A DNA stretch of 64,000 nucleotides from Methylophilus rhizosphaerae (lineage in GTDB: Bacteria > Pseudomonadota > Gammaproteobacteria > Burkholderiales > Methylophilaceae). The position numbers were made by a program, and so were the translations under genes. Location of the stretch: positions 62,001 to 126,000 of the forward strand of contig NZ_FNFX01000004.1 of the NCBI RefSeq assembly GCF_900100975.1, read 5' to 3'. Positions 52,846-61,853 of the stretch are shown here, in pieces; positions within the stretch are counted from its first letter, which is position 1, and every line of letters begins with the position of its first letter. Under the pieces are notes generated by a model. It was not told where the DNA came from. It made no database searches and saw only the letters and a list, made by a program, of their open reading frames with translations.

Positions 52846-54429
52846 CTAAGCGCGGTTATGCAGGGCTGCAATTTCCTGGAAATCCAGGTCACGCTCCATG
52901 ATGCGCAGCAGGTCGTCATGAATCTGGCCGGACCGGTGCAGCCTGAGCAATTCCTGCCGCCCGGCAGCCACCGCCGCCAGCACCACGTTAAAATGGGCTT
53001 GGCGCGAATTCGCAGGCAAACTGCCGGCGTCTTTCATAGTGTCAGACAAATTGGCGCGGTAGCCATACTGTTCCAGCAGGCGCGGATGGATGACATTACC
53101 GCGCTCATCATGCGCCAGCCGGTTGACCACTGCATATTGCGCCGCTTCCAGCCTGGCCCAGGTCTGCGCCTCATTCAGGTAAGCATGCTCGTGCGCCGTC
53201 GGTTTTAATTTCATCACGCGGATAATCCAGCCTATGGTAGTGCCCTGGAATAACACAGTCACCAGGATCACGGCGAACGCGCACAACAGCATGAGGTCAC
53301 GCCCCGGCACCTGGGCCGGCACGGCCAGTGCTGCCGCCAGCGTCACCACGCCACGCATGCCGGCCCAGCTTTTCACAAAGGACTCCCGCCAACTGGTTGG
53401 CTGCCGACGTATATGCGTTTTGCTTTTAGAAGCCTGCGCGATCGCATCCACCGCAAACACCCAGGCAAAGCGGGAGGCGATCACCACGGCCAGGACCAGC
53501 AATACTTCGATGCTGTAATCGGCCAGCGACTTGTCGGCGTGGGCAATCCGTTCCCATACCCCGCGCAGCGACAAGCCGATCAGGATAAATACCAGCGACT
53601 CAAACATGAAGATCATGATGTCCCAGAACGCACTGCCACGCCTGCGCGCCGTGGCAGTCATGATTTCATGCTGGTACCAGCCCAGCATCATGCCGTAAGT
53701 CACCGTCGCAATCACACCCGAGACACCCAGGTGCTCGCCAACTACATAACAAATCCATCCCGGCAAGGCCGATGCCAGGATCATGAGTGAAGTATCGTGC
53801 AGGTAGCGCAAGGTTTTAAACACCAGGTAGCCGAATGCCGCACCCAGCAATATCCCACCCAGGCTGAGGAAGACAAAGTCACCCAGGGCGGATTGCAGCG
53901 AGAACGCGCCCGTCAGTATCACCGCAATCGAAAACTTGTATAACACCAGGCCGGTCGCATCATTGAGCAGGCTTTCGCCTTCAAGCAACACCATCAGCTT
54001 GCGCGGCAAGGCAACGCGCTGCAATACCGCCTTGGCCGCAATGGCGTCCGGGGGCGACACAATCGCCCCCAGTGCAAAACAGGCCGCCCAGGGCAAGGCC
54101 GGGCTTAAGGTATGCAAGGCCACACCCACCACCAGCGTGGTAAACAGGACCGCACCTATCGCCAGCAGCAGGATGCCGGTCAGGTGGCGCCTGAACTCAT
54201 GCCACACGGTGAAATAGGCCCCGTGCATCAGCAAAGGAGGCAGAAACACCACCAGCACCAGTGCAGGGTCAATTTCAAAGGCCGGTAATCCCGGCATAAA
54301 CGCAATCACCGCACCGCCCATCAGCTGCGCTACCGCTGGCGGCAAACGGAGCTTTTTCGCCGCCAGTTCCAGGGCGATAATCGCGACCAGGAAGAAGAGA
54401 ATCAGGTTGAAATAGAATTCGTTTGTCAT
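52846..54429 (-). CDS. CPA1-type Na+/H+ antiporter
   Basis: This 527-residue antiporter has 11-12 hydrophobic helices (about 5-410) and a C-terminal cytoplasmic part (about 415-527). Family residues are clear: the FALGAIVSPPDAIAAKAV segment with the ion-binding Asp, GESLLNDATGLVLYKF and the late WAGMRGVVTLAAALAVP. It exchanges sodium (or potassium) for protons and controls pH and ion balance. The C-terminal part with HDERGNVIHPRLLEQYGYRA resembles the NhaP or YjcE groups. It stands alone; the 260 bases after its stop hold no convincing gene. Confidence 0.92.
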   Translation of the reverse strand: MTNEFYFNLILFFLVAIIALELAAKKLRLPPAVAQLMGGAVIAFMPGLPAFEIDPALVLVVFLPPLLMHGAYFTVWHEFRRHLTGILLLAIGAVLFTTLVVGVALHTLSPALPWAACFALGAIVSPPDAIAAKAVLQRVALPRKLMVLLEGESLLNDATGLVLYKFSIAVILTGAFSLQSALGDFVFLSLGGILLGAAFGYLVFKTLRYLHDTSLMILASALPGWICYVVGEHLGVSGVIATVTYGMMLGWYQHEIMTATARRRGSAFWDIMIFMFESLVFILIGLSLRGVWERIAHADKSLADYSIEVLLVLAVVIASRFAWVFAVDAIAQASKSKTHIRRQPTSWRESFVKSWAGMRGVVTLAAALAVPAQVPGRDLMLLCAFAVILVTVLFQGTTIGWIIRVMKLKPTAHEHAYLNEAQTWARLEAAQYAVVNRLAHDERGNVIHPRLLEQYGYRANLSDTMKDAGSLPANSRQAHFNVVLAAVAAGRQELLRLHRSGQIHDDLLRIMERDLDFQEIAALHNRA

Positions 54430-54618
54430 AAAAACCTACCAGGCTGAACAGACAGCTTACCGGACATAGTATATGCCAGCTCCGCCGCCTGTCACATAAA
54501 GACAGGCAGCAGGCGGATCCGGCCTGACACGCATTGCCTGCCGCCTGGTAAAAATGCCCTGTCAAAGAACCATTCCATCCCCTACAATATCAAACTCTGC
54601 GTAAACAAAGGAGCGCTC

Positions 54619-54858
54619 ATGTTTAAACTGAAAAAATGGTGGTGGACACAATGGCAGAAATTGCTGGGCGCTGACCGTGCCTATGCCAGGTACCTGGCCC
54701 ATTTCGAGCGCTACCAGACAGAGGTGGTGGATCCCGAGTTGCAGCAGTCATTGCAGTTGAAACCCATGAGCAAAGAGGAGTTTGTGCAGGCCTGGCAGAA
54801 AAAAACGCTCAAGCCTACTGGCAAATCCTGTGGCTGCAAGTCTGGCGGTTGCTGTTAA
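54619..54858 (+). CDS. YbdD/YjiX-like small protein with Cys-rich tail
   Basis: This 79-residue protein resembles the YbdD/YjiX (DUF466) family: a helical N-terminus with QWQKLLGADRAYARYLAHFE, a MSKEEFVQAWQKK motif and a C-terminal Cys cluster. In YbdD the tail is RCC; here it is longer, CGCKSGGCC. YbdD-type genes normally accompany the pyruvate transporter CstA/BtsT, which is not seen here. The GGAG ribosome-binding site precedes the ATG. The stop is 17 bases before the next ORF start, so these two may be cotranscribed. The likeness is moderate. Confidence 0.6.
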   Translation: MFKLKKWWWTQWQKLLGADRAYARYLAHFERYQTEVVDPELQQSLQLKPMSKEEFVQAWQKKTLKPTGKSCGCKSGGCC

Positions 54859-54875
54859 TACATCGCGAACGCATC

Positions 54876-55145
54876 ATGGACATGCTCAAAACCAGCTCTG
54901 GCAAATTACGCGCCATTGGTTATGATGCCAGGTCCCGCACATTACGGGTGGAACTGGACGATGGCACTGTGCTGGAATACGCCAATATAAGCGAAAGCAT
55001 ATGGCGCAACCTTAAAAGCTCAGGCGTCCAGTGGAGCTATTACCGCGACAATATCGAAGAAGAGTTTACGGCCAGGCGCGTATCGGCCCAATCTTCATCC
55101 GGCAGTCTCCCAGACAAGAACCCGCTGGATGATTTATTTGGTTGA
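54876..55145 (+). CDS. KTSC domain protein
   Basis: This 89-residue protein contains a KTSC domain (about 4-62): LKTSSGKLRAIGYDARSRTL at the start and ISESIWRNLKSSGVQWSYY near the end, the pattern that names the family. KTSC proteins are widespread, and the domain is also fused to nucleases or lysyl-tRNA-synthetase-like proteins, so nucleic-acid binding has been suggested. A C-terminal acidic tail (NPLDDLFG) follows. The start could be the ATG at 54882 instead. It follows the YbdD-like gene closely. Confidence 0.85.
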   Translation: MDMLKTSSGKLRAIGYDARSRTLRVELDDGTVLEYANISESIWRNLKSSGVQWSYYRDNIEEEFTARRVSAQSSSGSLPDKNPLDDLFG

Positions 55146-55215
55146 TCTCCCCCAAAAGCTGCCTTCCCATAAAAAGTCGCCTTACCATGCGGCATTTTCA
55201 ATGTCATCCGCACGG

Positions 55216-56682
55216 CTAAAAGGGTGAATCGAGATAAGATTTGAAATAGCGGGTGGCACATAAGCCCAGCGGTGTGTGGTGTTTGCCAGGCGATAACCAG
55301 CCAGCCAGAAACTCCATCAGCGCCTGGCCGTCGTCCATGCTGTGTACATGGCACTCAAATGATACCTGGTCCTGGTTAAAGTCATGACTGACTGGCAACC
55401 GAGCGATGCGGCCGCCTGTACGCAAGTCATAGACATTGTCATGCGGGTTATTTTTCCCAGCCTCCCTGGCCAGCCCCTGCTTTTCCACCATGCGCCATGG
55501 CCGGCCCAAGCGGCCAAGCATAGGCATGTTTTCCAGTGCGTCACCGGCAATCCAGTCGTACAGAACCTGCTGTTCATAAGCCGTAAACACGCCGAACATG
55601 GGGGCTTTCTCCCCGGCAAATGTTTTCCAGAACGGGCTTTCTTCGGGGGCATGATGCCGCTTGATCCAGCCGGTTTTCTCCATTGCATGTAAAAAGGGAA
55701 CCATCTGGTCGCTATCCGCCAGCCACGCATTAATGGATTTACCCGCGATCTCGCAACGATTGGCGTGCATGAAACGGCCTATGGTCGCCTTGGCCTGCAG
55801 AATGCGCACCACCTCTTGCTGTAAATCAAACTGCCGGATAATCTCCAGCGTGCTCAACCCCGCATCGTTCAATTTCACGCCAGCCAGGACGCGCGCCATA
55901 TACTGCCGGCTATCCCCGAACAAGGGCATCGCCTCTGCCACGGCCTCGACAGCGGCATGCGCATGCCCGGTTTGTGCATTATCTATGGTGGTGTGCAAAG
56001 TGAAATAATAAGGGTCGATATTGAGCTCTTTCAACTCATAAGCCGTGATGAGCAGGTGCAGCGGCAACTGCTCGTAACCAAGATTAAAGCCAATGACCTC
56101 CGGCAAATGCGTCTCGGTATTGGCCGCCAGCGCGAGTTGAACCGCACCCTGGGTAAAAAATTGATCGTCCAGGGTTTTCCAGTCATCACAGCCATTCACC
56201 CGGAGCAACTTGCGGTATAGCGCCACATGATTCATGGCCTCCGCGCCGTCGCCCAATTCTTCGAGGTAAATCCGGATCAGGGAAGCCAGCCTGGTATCCT
56301 GCCAGTGGCGCGTGACCCCGTACAGCCAGGCCCCATCCACCATTTTGGTCGGAGCGACGGCTCTTAGAAAATACAAGGCATGTGCTTTGCTGTGGAAATA
56401 CCGGCGTGGGCCACCCGCCTGCCTGGACGCCAGGTATTGCTGGTATTGGCGGCCCACGGTTTCATTATGGGCTGCGAGCCAGCTGTTCAACTGTCCCGCC
56501 TGCGTCGGCATGGAGGTGGAATGGCCACGGGTGGCTTGCAGTTGTGCAGCAAGGAAGCCGGCACAAGGGCCTCCGGCGCGCTTGATATGCGCAGCTTCCA
56601 GCAGGGAAAAATACATCGCTTTTGAGGAACCATGCGGTGTCGTTTCCCGCGACTTCCTGAGTGCTTTATACAGGCCTGCCAT
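55216..56682 (-). CDS. Heme-oxygenase-like diiron protein (iron-containing redox enzyme family)
   Basis: This 488-residue protein belongs to the iron-containing redox enzyme family, whose members fold like heme oxygenase and hold a diiron site. Visible candidate ligands are Glu141/Glu142 and His152 in YLEELGDGAEAMNH, Glu204 in GYEQLPLH, and His230 with Asp234 in FTLHTTIDNAQTGH. A further His that usually comes three residues after the Asp is Gln here, with His240 and His242 nearby. The C-terminal 200 residues hold a separate, helix-rich region of unknown type. The substrate cannot be guessed. The ATG at 56682 has GGAG upstream at a long spacing; the frame extends to 56763. Neighbours give no pathway. 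Confidence 0.8.
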   Translation of the reverse strand: MAGLYKALRKSRETTPHGSSKAMYFSLLEAAHIKRAGGPCAGFLAAQLQATRGHSTSMPTQAGQLNSWLAAHNETVGRQYQQYLASRQAGGPRRYFHSKAHALYFLRAVAPTKMVDGAWLYGVTRHWQDTRLASLIRIYLEELGDGAEAMNHVALYRKLLRVNGCDDWKTLDDQFFTQGAVQLALAANTETHLPEVIGFNLGYEQLPLHLLITAYELKELNIDPYYFTLHTTIDNAQTGHAHAAVEAVAEAMPLFGDSRQYMARVLAGVKLNDAGLSTLEIIRQFDLQQEVVRILQAKATIGRFMHANRCEIAGKSINAWLADSDQMVPFLHAMEKTGWIKRHHAPEESPFWKTFAGEKAPMFGVFTAYEQQVLYDWIAGDALENMPMLGRLGRPWRMVEKQGLAREAGKNNPHDNVYDLRTGGRIARLPVSHDFNQDQVSFECHVHSMDDGQALMEFLAGWLSPGKHHTPLGLCATRYFKSYLDSPF

Positions 56683-56869
56683 CGTCTTGCATCTCCAGTT
56701 TATCCATGTCATAAGGTACGCAGATACGGGCAAACTCCCTATCGGACAATCAAGGAGCTGCATGTAGGAATACGCTTATAAAAGGATGCTGGCAGTTCTG
56801 TTAAGCTATCAGGATACCCGGCTCCAACCAGGCGAGCCCATCAACCCCTCATGACCAAAGGATGAAATT

Positions 56870-57847
56870 GTGGAAAAACACCTCCCTGCGTCATTAGAAA
56901 AATTACTGCGGGCTTTGCGTGACCGTGAGTATCGCTTTGTCACGACCACCCCCGCCACTCACCAGTTGGTTAACCAGCGGGCGGGCAATGCCTGGGCCAG
57001 GCATCTGCGGGATGTATTTGGCTGGAACCGGCCGTTTATGCCGGAAACCGTCGATGCAGCATTGTTCGCGCTGATGCAGGAAGCTGGTATTCTGCGCCCG
57101 CTAGCCCAGGGCTGGCAGTCACTGGTCAGGGTATCCAGCCTGCAGGATAAACTGTTCCTGCATTCGGGCTTTCCGACCGATACCGCTGACGCCGTGTTTT
57201 TCGGGCCGGATACCTACCGCTTTATCAACGCACTGTATAGTAGCCTGTCATCGTTGCCGGGCAAAGTACAGCGCTGCGTGGATATCGGCACCGGTACCGG
57301 TGCCGGGGCGATTTTCCTGGCAGAAGCCCTGCCTTATGCAGAAAGCATAGGCGTAGACATCAATCCGCAGGCCTTGTCTTTTGCCGCCATCAACGCACAA
57401 GCCAACGACCTGCCCACTGCCCGCTTTCAGTACAGCGACCTACTGCATGACCTGCCAGGCGAGTTTGACCTGATTGTTGCCAATCCGCCTTACCTGGTCG
57501 ATCCTTCAGCACGCGCCTACCGCCATGGCAAAGGCCCGCTCGGTGCCCAGCTATCCCTGGATATTGTGGAATCTGCACTTACACGCCTGGCACCGGGTGG
57601 CAGCCTGATGCTCTACACCGGCGTGGCAATCATGGAGGGTCACGACCCTTTTTTAGAAGCGGTCAAACACAAAACCGCCCCCGCCGGATGTACCTATCAG
57701 TACACCGAACTGGAGCCGGACATTTTCGGGGAGGAACTGATAACGCCAGCCTACGCCAATGCAGACAGGATCGCCGCAGTCTGGCTAGTGGTGAACCGCC
57801 CCACCGTGGCAGGTGATACTTTGCTGCAGTTAATCAGCAAGCCATGA
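56870..57847 (+). CDS. PrmC/HemK-like methyltransferase with NPPY motif
   Basis: This 325-residue SAM-dependent methyltransferase has a non-catalytic N-terminal half (about 1-125) and a Rossmann domain (about 130-320). Motif I is VDIGTGTGAGAIFLAEA, and IVANPPYLVDPSARAYRHG is the NPPY motif of amino- or N-methyltransferases that act on Asn/Gln side chains or on DNA/RNA bases. The GTG start is supported by AAAGGA upstream. It is not PrmC itself, because the usual GTP-release-factor partner is absent; PrmB- and RsmC-like enzymes also share this motif. The target is unknown. Confidence 0.85.
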   Translation: MEKHLPASLEKLLRALRDREYRFVTTTPATHQLVNQRAGNAWARHLRDVFGWNRPFMPETVDAALFALMQEAGILRPLAQGWQSLVRVSSLQDKLFLHSGFPTDTADAVFFGPDTYRFINALYSSLSSLPGKVQRCVDIGTGTGAGAIFLAEALPYAESIGVDINPQALSFAAINAQANDLPTARFQYSDLLHDLPGEFDLIVANPPYLVDPSARAYRHGKGPLGAQLSLDIVESALTRLAPGGSLMLYTGVAIMEGHDPFLEAVKHKTAPAGCTYQYTELEPDIFGEELITPAYANADRIAAVWLVVNRPTVAGDTLLQLISKP

Positions 57848-57882
57848 TGCATGTAAGCAATGGCTCACTGACAATCACGGAA

Positions 57883-58407
57883 TTACGTGAGTAATCCCAC
57901 CTGCGTTTTATTCAAAATGAGCGATAGCAAATACAAACGGCAATCAAATTCATATTGCATATAGTCAGGTTCCATATGCAGGCATAGCTGGTAAAACGCT
58001 TTGTCGTGATCACGTTCTTTGAGGTGTGCCAGTTCATGTACCACAATCATGGTGAGAAACTCGGCCGGGGTGGTTTTAAAAAAGGAGGAAATGCGGATTT
58101 CTTTTTTTGCTTTGAGCTTGCCGCCCTGCACGCGCGAGATGGCCGTATTCAGGCCCAGCGTCTGCCGCTCTATGGTCAGCTGGCTGTCAAAATATACTTT
58201 ATCCAGCAACGGCGCATTTTTCAAATAACGTTGCCTCAACCCATTGCAGAAATCATACAGTGCTTTATCGCTCTGGATGGTATTGGGCTGCGGATAGCGC
58301 TGCCTGAAATACTGGCCTAACTGGCCCTGGGCATGCAGTTGCGCCACTTGCGCCTGCACATGGGCCGGATAGCCAGGCAGGTATTGTTGAATCAGTGGTA
58401 ATGACAT
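57883..58407 (-). CDS. YgjP-like M48 metallopeptidase domain protein
   Basis: This 174-residue protein carries the zinc site VVHELAHLKERDHDKAFY, that is, HExxH followed by a further His, as in the YgjP-like WSS/SprT group of peptidases. There is no signal peptide or membrane helix. Such proteins are common but their substrates are unknown. The gene is convergent with the methyltransferase gene and nine bases from the following GGDEF-EAL gene, which is on the same strand and upstream of it, so they may share a transcript. Confidence 0.88.
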   Translation of the reverse strand: MSLPLIQQYLPGYPAHVQAQVAQLHAQGQLGQYFRQRYPQPNTIQSDKALYDFCNGLRQRYLKNAPLLDKVYFDSQLTIERQTLGLNTAISRVQGGKLKAKKEIRISSFFKTTPAEFLTMIVVHELAHLKERDHDKAFYQLCLHMEPDYMQYEFDCRLYLLSLILNKTQVGLLT

Positions 58408-58416
58408 GCCGTTATT

Positions 58417-60333
58417 CTAACCGAGCGTATCCGGCGTTAAGGTACGCGCCGCCAGATAGCTTTCAATATGCTCCTGCGCCATCGGCCTGGAATAGAAATA
58501 GCCCTGGATCAGCTGGCAACCCAGCGCTTGCAGGAACCGGACCTGGCTTTCGGTTTCTGCTCCTTCGGCCACACATTCAATCTGCATGCCCTGGCACAGG
58601 GCCAGGATAGACCGCACAATGGTCTGGCTGATGGTATTGGTTTCAATGTCCCTGATAAAGCTGCGGTCTATCTTCAGTTTATCCAGCGGCAGATTCTGCA
58701 CATGGCTCAGGCTGGAATACCCGGTACCAAAATCATCCAGTGCGACTCTGGCACCGGCCTGGCGCAGCAAGCTGATATTATCCCTGGCGGTGGCAAAGTC
58801 CTGCAACAATGCGGTTTCGGTAATTTCAAAAATAAAGCGTGCCGGCTGGAGGCCGCTTGCTGCCATCATGCCTATCAACTCTTCAATCACCCCTTTATTG
58901 GTCACATCGTAGGCAGACAAATTGAACGATAACCGGATATGCGCCGGCCAGTCGGCCATCGTCACCATCGCCCTTTTAAACATCAGCCGCGTGATCTCCG
59001 ACACCATGCCCAGGCTTTCTGCGGCACTGATAAACACATCCGGTGCGACAATGCCCAGGCTTGGGCTGTTCCAGCGGGCCAGGCTCTCAAATGAACTGGT
59101 CTCACCGTTATGCACATACACAATCGGCTGGAACACGGGGAACAGTTCGGCCTCAAGATCCGCCGCGCGTAACGCCTGGTCGATCTTGCTTAAATGCAGC
59201 CGTGCCTGTTCCAGTTGCTGCGAGTAAATTTCCATGCTGCCGCGCCCGGTGCGTTTAGCGTGATACAGCGCAAAATCGGCATGCTCATATAAATCCTGCG
59301 CCGTTTCCCCGCTGTTCGAATACTCGCAAGCGCCAATTGAGGCTTTGATGGTCATCGGGATGCCATCCACCTGCATGGGCTGGGCGATGACGTGCACGAC
59401 CTCTTTGCCAAGCTGCGTCAACATGGCCTGTTGCATATCGGCGGTGAGCTGAAAGGCAAACTCATCGCCCCCCAGGCGGTAAAACTGCACATCAGCCACG
59501 CGGAGGCGGGACAGGCGCAGGCCGATCTCCACCAGGACCAGATCCCCCACATGATGACCATAAGCATCATTCACCGGTTTGAAGTTATCCAGGTCGACAA
59601 TGCCCACCGCCACCCGTTCAGTTGCCTGGGCAGCATGGGCCAGGCGCTGCTCCACATGCGTGAAAAACTGGCGGCGGTTAGGCAGGCACGTCAAGGTATC
59701 CTGGTGTGCCAGCCGCTGGTTTTCTGCCGACAAGGCGTGCGTGGCATAGGTCGCATGGACCCATTGGTCAAACACATGATTGCTCGTCCGTATTGCCAGC
59801 AACACGCCGATTTCAAACACCAGTATCAACGCGGTCAGCACATACGGATGTTCAAGGGGCTCGAGAAAAATGCAACTGATGGTGGCCGCAAGTAACAAAA
59901 AATTGTAAATGTACGTCGCAATGCCGAGCTTGCTTAAAATAAAGACAAAACATAGCCCATACAGCAGGGTGTCAATGATCAGGAAATAATGGCCAAAGGT
60001 GCCGGTATGGTGAAATAGATACAGGGTTCTCAGCAGCGTCACGATACCGGCAAGCACCAGTAACACGGAGGATGCCCTCAGCCGCCAGCGTATTTGAGCC
60101 ATACTGGGCTGGTCATGGCGACGGCGGAACCAGTAAAGGAAAATCAATGCCCCCAGCAGTATGCGGATGGCAGGCAGCCCCACCGATGCCGTCCAGTCCA
60201 CTTCCCCCATTAGCGCAATCACTTGCATCGCCGTGGCACTCAGTGCAGTGAAAATCAAGATGGGTATTTCACCTGACAGACTGCGATATCTTGCCCGCAA
60301 GATCTCCGGGCTGGTGGTATTGAGAACTGGCAT
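58417..60333 (-). CDS. Membrane GGDEF-EAL protein
   Basis: This 638-residue protein has an N-terminal membrane domain of about six helices (about 20-190) with no recognised sensor family, then a GGDEF domain (about 215-375) and an EAL domain (about 390-630). The GGDEF site is intact (YRLGGDEFAFQL). The RxxD I-site (RVAD) is six residues before it, one more than the usual five, so product inhibition may be absent. The EAL motif reads ESLARW, and DDFGTGYSSLSHV, LKIDRSFI and AEGAETE are intact, so breakdown activity is likely. Its direction of action in vivo cannot be told from sequence. Confidence 0.92.
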   Translation of the reverse strand: MPVLNTTSPEILRARYRSLSGEIPILIFTALSATAMQVIALMGEVDWTASVGLPAIRILLGALIFLYWFRRRHDQPSMAQIRWRLRASSVLLVLAGIVTLLRTLYLFHHTGTFGHYFLIIDTLLYGLCFVFILSKLGIATYIYNFLLLAATISCIFLEPLEHPYVLTALILVFEIGVLLAIRTSNHVFDQWVHATYATHALSAENQRLAHQDTLTCLPNRRQFFTHVEQRLAHAAQATERVAVGIVDLDNFKPVNDAYGHHVGDLVLVEIGLRLSRLRVADVQFYRLGGDEFAFQLTADMQQAMLTQLGKEVVHVIAQPMQVDGIPMTIKASIGACEYSNSGETAQDLYEHADFALYHAKRTGRGSMEIYSQQLEQARLHLSKIDQALRAADLEAELFPVFQPIVYVHNGETSSFESLARWNSPSLGIVAPDVFISAAESLGMVSEITRLMFKRAMVTMADWPAHIRLSFNLSAYDVTNKGVIEELIGMMAASGLQPARFIFEITETALLQDFATARDNISLLRQAGARVALDDFGTGYSSLSHVQNLPLDKLKIDRSFIRDIETNTISQTIVRSILALCQGMQIECVAEGAETESQVRFLQALGCQLIQGYFYSRPMAQEHIESYLAARTLTPDTLG

Positions 60334-60670
60334 GTGTTAGGTCAATGAGGGTTTGCCAAATATTAAGCAGCGCTAATTTAATTTAATCTTCGGGAAATAG
60401 ATAGATTTTTTGCTTAATTCTCCCTTTACTTTGTTTAAAAAAGCAAGCGTTACACCCATTGTGAATCAGGTAGCCGGTATTTCCGGGCCAGAGCCAACCT
60501 TTGCTACACGCCACTAAACAGGCCTTGGCTGCGTTTTTCCTGCCAATTGAAGAGGAGGGCTACTGCAAACTTTACCGGGGATCAGGGTTCCAATAGCAAA
60601 AGCCTTGATATAGGCTAAACACAGGCGCCAGATGCCTGTTAAAGTTAAACATACCCAAGGAGGAAAAATC
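60334..60670. other. Gene-free stretch before the 59-residue ORF
   Basis: These 337 bases separate the divergent GGDEF-EAL gene and a small ORF. A hairpin ACAGGC-GCCAGAT-GCCTGT (60621-60639) lies in the leader of the small ORF. An AT-rich part near 60385-60440 contains repeated TTAAT and TTTAA runs and probably the promoter of the GGDEF-EAL gene. No other gene is visible. Confidence 0.6.
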
Positions 60671-60850
60671 ATGGCCCAAGCATTAAAAGATGCCAAACTG
60701 GAAGCGCACCTGGAGGCGGTTGAAAAACACAAGGCGTTGCTGGAAAAACTGCATTTGAACGGTAATGCCCACCTCGACGAAGTGAACAATTCACTGGAGC
60801 AGCTCGCCATGACCCTGGAGGAATACCTAAAAATTATTGGTATTCCCTAA
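60671..60850 (+). CDS. Small helical protein of 59 residues, unknown
   Basis: This protein begins MAQALKDAKLEAHLEAVEKH and is almost entirely charged helix with a heptad-like pattern, ending YLKIIGIP. A perfect AGGAGG sits eight bases before the ATG at 60671, so strong translation is expected. It has no Cys and no membrane segment. I do not recognise it; small DUF-type proteins of this shape occur in proteobacteria, but nothing assigns a role. It stands alone with a small hairpin in its leader. Confidence 0.65.
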   Translation: MAQALKDAKLEAHLEAVEKHKALLEKLHLNGNAHLDEVNNSLEQLAMTLEEYLKIIGIP

Positions 60851-60920
60851 GGCTGGCAATAACTGACGCTGGCTTTCCGGCGTTAGCCGGCCTCATCGCT
60901 CGCAGACAAGGCTGCCGGCT

Positions 60921-61112
60921 TCAAACATCATTACGGCTGTTCAACTCATCTGCCGCTAGCTGGCCATGCTGTATTTCCGGGCCAAGTTCTGCCTCTTCAG
61001 TCTGGGGAGAGGGCTTTTTCCTGCGCGCAGCACCCCCTGGTTTTAATGACTGTTTATCCTGCTCAGGCTTGGCAGGCAGTACGTTTGCGTCGCGATTGGC
61101 TTTTTCTGGCAT
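60921..61112 (-). CDS. Small basic, disordered protein of 63 residues, unknown
   Basis: From the ATG at 61112, which follows AAGGAG by six bases, the protein begins MPEKANRDANVLPAKPEQDK and is rich in Lys, Pro, Gln and Glu, with RRKKPSPQ in the middle. It is probably disordered and could bind nucleic acid or a partner. It lies 48 bases after the next upstream gene on the same strand and the two are likely expressed together. I do not recognise it. Confidence 0.55.
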   Translation of the reverse strand: MPEKANRDANVLPAKPEQDKQSLKPGGAARRKKPSPQTEEAELGPEIQHGQLAADELNSRNDV

Positions 61113-61159
61113 CGTCATCTCCTTCAAGATCAAGGCATGCCCCACTACGTGATGAAACA

Positions 61160-61528
61160 TTACGCGAATGAGAGCTCATGCCAGATGGTTTGGTCGCCGC
61201 CACGTGACGGCTCATCAAACCCATTCTGGTAAGACTTTACCACGTCATCGCCCTCCACCAGTATCACCTCAAACCGGCTGATAGCAGGCAGCGCATTGAA
61301 CGGGCCGGAAGGAGCAAAAGACCGGTAATGCAGGCACAGCGAGAGATTGGGGGCGATTGTCAGGTCAAACCGTTGTGCATATGAAAATGACGTGGACACA
61401 TCGGTCTGCGTAAACCCGAACGCCAGCGTATCCCGGCTGACGTTGGACCAGTCCAGTTCCCTGCATGCCTGGTCTATCGAAAAACTCAATACTTCAAAAA
61501 TCTGTTCTGCAAACGCATTTGGTGCCAT
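61160..61528 (-). CDS. Hypothetical protein of 122 residues
   Basis: This protein starts MAPNAFAEQIFEVLSFSIDQ and shows a predicted alpha/beta fold without a signal peptide. Motifs such as FDEPSRGGDQTIWHELSF at the C-terminus have no known meaning to me. A weak ribosome-binding site precedes the ATG. It shares a strand with the 63-residue disordered protein and is divergent from gntR, 325 bases away. Confidence 0.55.
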   Translation of the reverse strand: MAPNAFAEQIFEVLSFSIDQACRELDWSNVSRDTLAFGFTQTDVSTSFSYAQRFDLTIAPNLSLCLHYRSFAPSGPFNALPAISRFEVILVEGDDVVKSYQNGFDEPSRGGDQTIWHELSFA

Positions 61529-61853
61529 CTGTACTCAACCTGTTCATTACACATTCCGCCTGGGCCACTATCTCGTGTGGTGACTCAGAAACTGGCGCCC
61601 AGTTTAGGTCGACTGCGCCCGATTCCATACTGGGGAAAATCCGATTTTGTTGTCAGATAAATCTGGCAACCCGGTTTAAATAAAAACCCCCAGTGCCTTT
61701 CAGTGAGCGTATGGCGCCTGGCCTTATGCGCACAAACTGTCGCCATCCATATAACAAATAAGAATATTGATATAGAAATATATTCTTTAATTTTTTCAGG
61801 TGTTGTCATTATGATTCCCGGCATAACCTGTTATGACAGGTCAACGGAGCCTT
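61529..61853. other. AT-rich intergenic region upstream of gntR
   Basis: These 325 bases contain the promoter region of gntR. A strongly AT-rich stretch (about 61740-61800) holds an AGAATAT/ATATTCT dyad with a 12-base loop (61761-61786), and a perfect palindrome lies just before the gene. A minus-strand open frame of 79 codons (61585-61824) crosses this AT-rich stretch and is not considered real. Confidence 0.6.
61826..61841. promoter_or_regulatory. Palindrome upstream of gntR, operator candidate
   Basis: ACCTGT-TATG-ACAGGT is a perfect 6-4-6 dyad ending 12 bases before the gntR ATG. Such a position suits autoregulation by the GntR protein. The sequence is not the classical GTnTAnAC pattern of HutC proteins, so the link is only inferred. 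Confidence 0.55.

Noticed and set aside
52666-53208. 180-codon plus-strand frame
   Set aside because: Most of it is antisense to the antiporter gene; the free part upstream has no ribosome-binding site or known motif.
61585-61824. 79-codon minus-strand frame upstream of gntR
   Set aside because: It runs through an AT-rich promoter region, has at best a weak ribosome-binding site and shows no family pattern.
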